A stretch of DNA of 5,665 nt from Ruminococcus sp. UBA1366 (GTDB lineage Bacteria; Bacillota; Clostridia; Oscillospirales; Ruminococcaceae). The position numbers were made by a program, and so were the translations under genes. The stretch covers positions 3,946 to 9,610 of the forward strand of contig DBRO01000072.1 in the NCBI GenBank assembly GCA_002306005.1, written 5' to 3'. This document shows, in pieces, positions 5,436 through 5,665 of this stretch (positions are counted from its first letter, which is position 1; every line of letters begins with the position of its first letter). The notes below the pieces were generated by a model. That model ran no database searches. It was not told the origin of the DNA and saw nothing but the letters and a program-made list of their open reading frames with translations.

Positions 5436-5665
5436 GTGAACCAGAAATTCAATATTACGGGCATGAGCTGTTCGGCGTGTTCGGCTAGTGTGGAGAAGAA
5501 TGTTTCCAAGATGGAGGGCGTAAAAAACGTCAGCGTCAACCTGCTTACCAACAGCATGAACGTGGAGTATGACGAGGCTGTCACAGGCAATAAAGAGATT
5601 ATTGACACGGTAGTACACGCAGGCTACGGAGCGGCTCTGCATTCCGAAACCCAACAGGCGGCGGT
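5436..5665 (+). CDS. copA: Copper-translocating P-type ATPase, N-terminus only (cut by the right edge)
   Basis: The first 76 codons of a heavy-metal P-type ATPase of the CopA type, which exports Cu(I) across the cytoplasmic membrane using ATP. Only the N-terminal heavy-metal-associated domain is visible (about residues 2-68): the metal site GMSCSAC (9-15, with Cys12 and Cys15) and the usual GVKNVSVNLLTNSM stretch and YD strand. The catalytic DKTG and membrane CPC motifs lie outside the window. GTG at 5436 is chosen because GGAGG (5422-5426) precedes it by 9 bases; the in-frame GTG at 5430 is only 3 bases from that site. A free-standing copper chaperone (CopZ) has the same domain but is about 70 residues, whereas here the frame stays open past residue 70 with a QQAA linker, favouring the ATPase. 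The metal is inferred from family and from the CsoR-like operator upstream. Confidence 0.88.
   Translation, partial: MNQKFNITGMSCSACSASVEKNVSKMEGVKNVSVNLLTNSMNVEYDEAVTGNKEIIDTVVHAGYGAALHSETQQAA

Noticed and set aside
5351..5654. Minus-strand open frames opposite copA
   Set aside because: They are antisense to the conserved GMSCSAC metal-binding domain and lack start signals.

Overview
The window looks like a chromosomal segment of an endospore-forming Gram-positive bacterium (Bacillota). Evidence: a Ger-type germinant-receptor operon with a textbook forespore (sigma-G-type) promoter, strong GGAGG ribosome binding sites, A/T-rich sigma-A promoters with 17-base spacers, and an AgrC/AgrA-like peptide-sensing two-component pair. 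The moderate base composition and the CopA type suggest Clostridia rather than Bacillus, but the species cannot be named from this sequence.

Layout from left to right. (1) Bases 1-2441, minus strand: a sporulation operon. gerA (531 aa) is followed after one base by gerC (start at 786, running off the left edge). It is driven by a sigma-G-like promoter at 2412-2441. The missing gerB-type subunit would be expected just beyond the left edge. (2) Bases 2444-4569, minus strand: a LytTR response regulator followed 2 bases later by an HPK10/GHKL sensor kinase with a TTG start. A sigma-A promoter (4541-4569) precedes them and an intrinsic terminator (2444-2474) follows. (3) Bases 4578-5309, plus strand: a divergent unit. 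Direct repeats matching the LytTR-family binding consensus lie just upstream of a strong sigma-A promoter. The transcript has a roughly 100-base leader with a predicted hairpin, a 12-codon ORF with an excellent ribosome binding site (MFRRIWFIVFGY), and a 155-aa unrecognised protein that may have a GyrI-like effector-binding fold. It ends at a 12-bp-stem terminator. (4) Bases 5329-5665, plus strand: a consensus promoter, a perfect 12-bp inverted repeat of the CsoR-operator kind, and the start of a copper-exporting P-type ATPase (copA), cut by the right edge.

How the parts fit: the germination operon and copA appear to be self-contained neighbours. The kinase, regulator, micro-ORF and 155-aa protein look like one compact regulatory island. 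The kinase would phosphorylate the LytTR regulator, which would bind the repeats in the shared 249-base divergent region and switch on the micro-ORF/155-aa transcript. No AgrB/AgrD-type signal genes are present in the window, so the 12-residue product is a candidate for the signal or an effector, but it could equally be a leader peptide. There is no gene-free stretch longer than 300 bases, and I saw no tRNA, rRNA, CRISPR array or insertion sequence.
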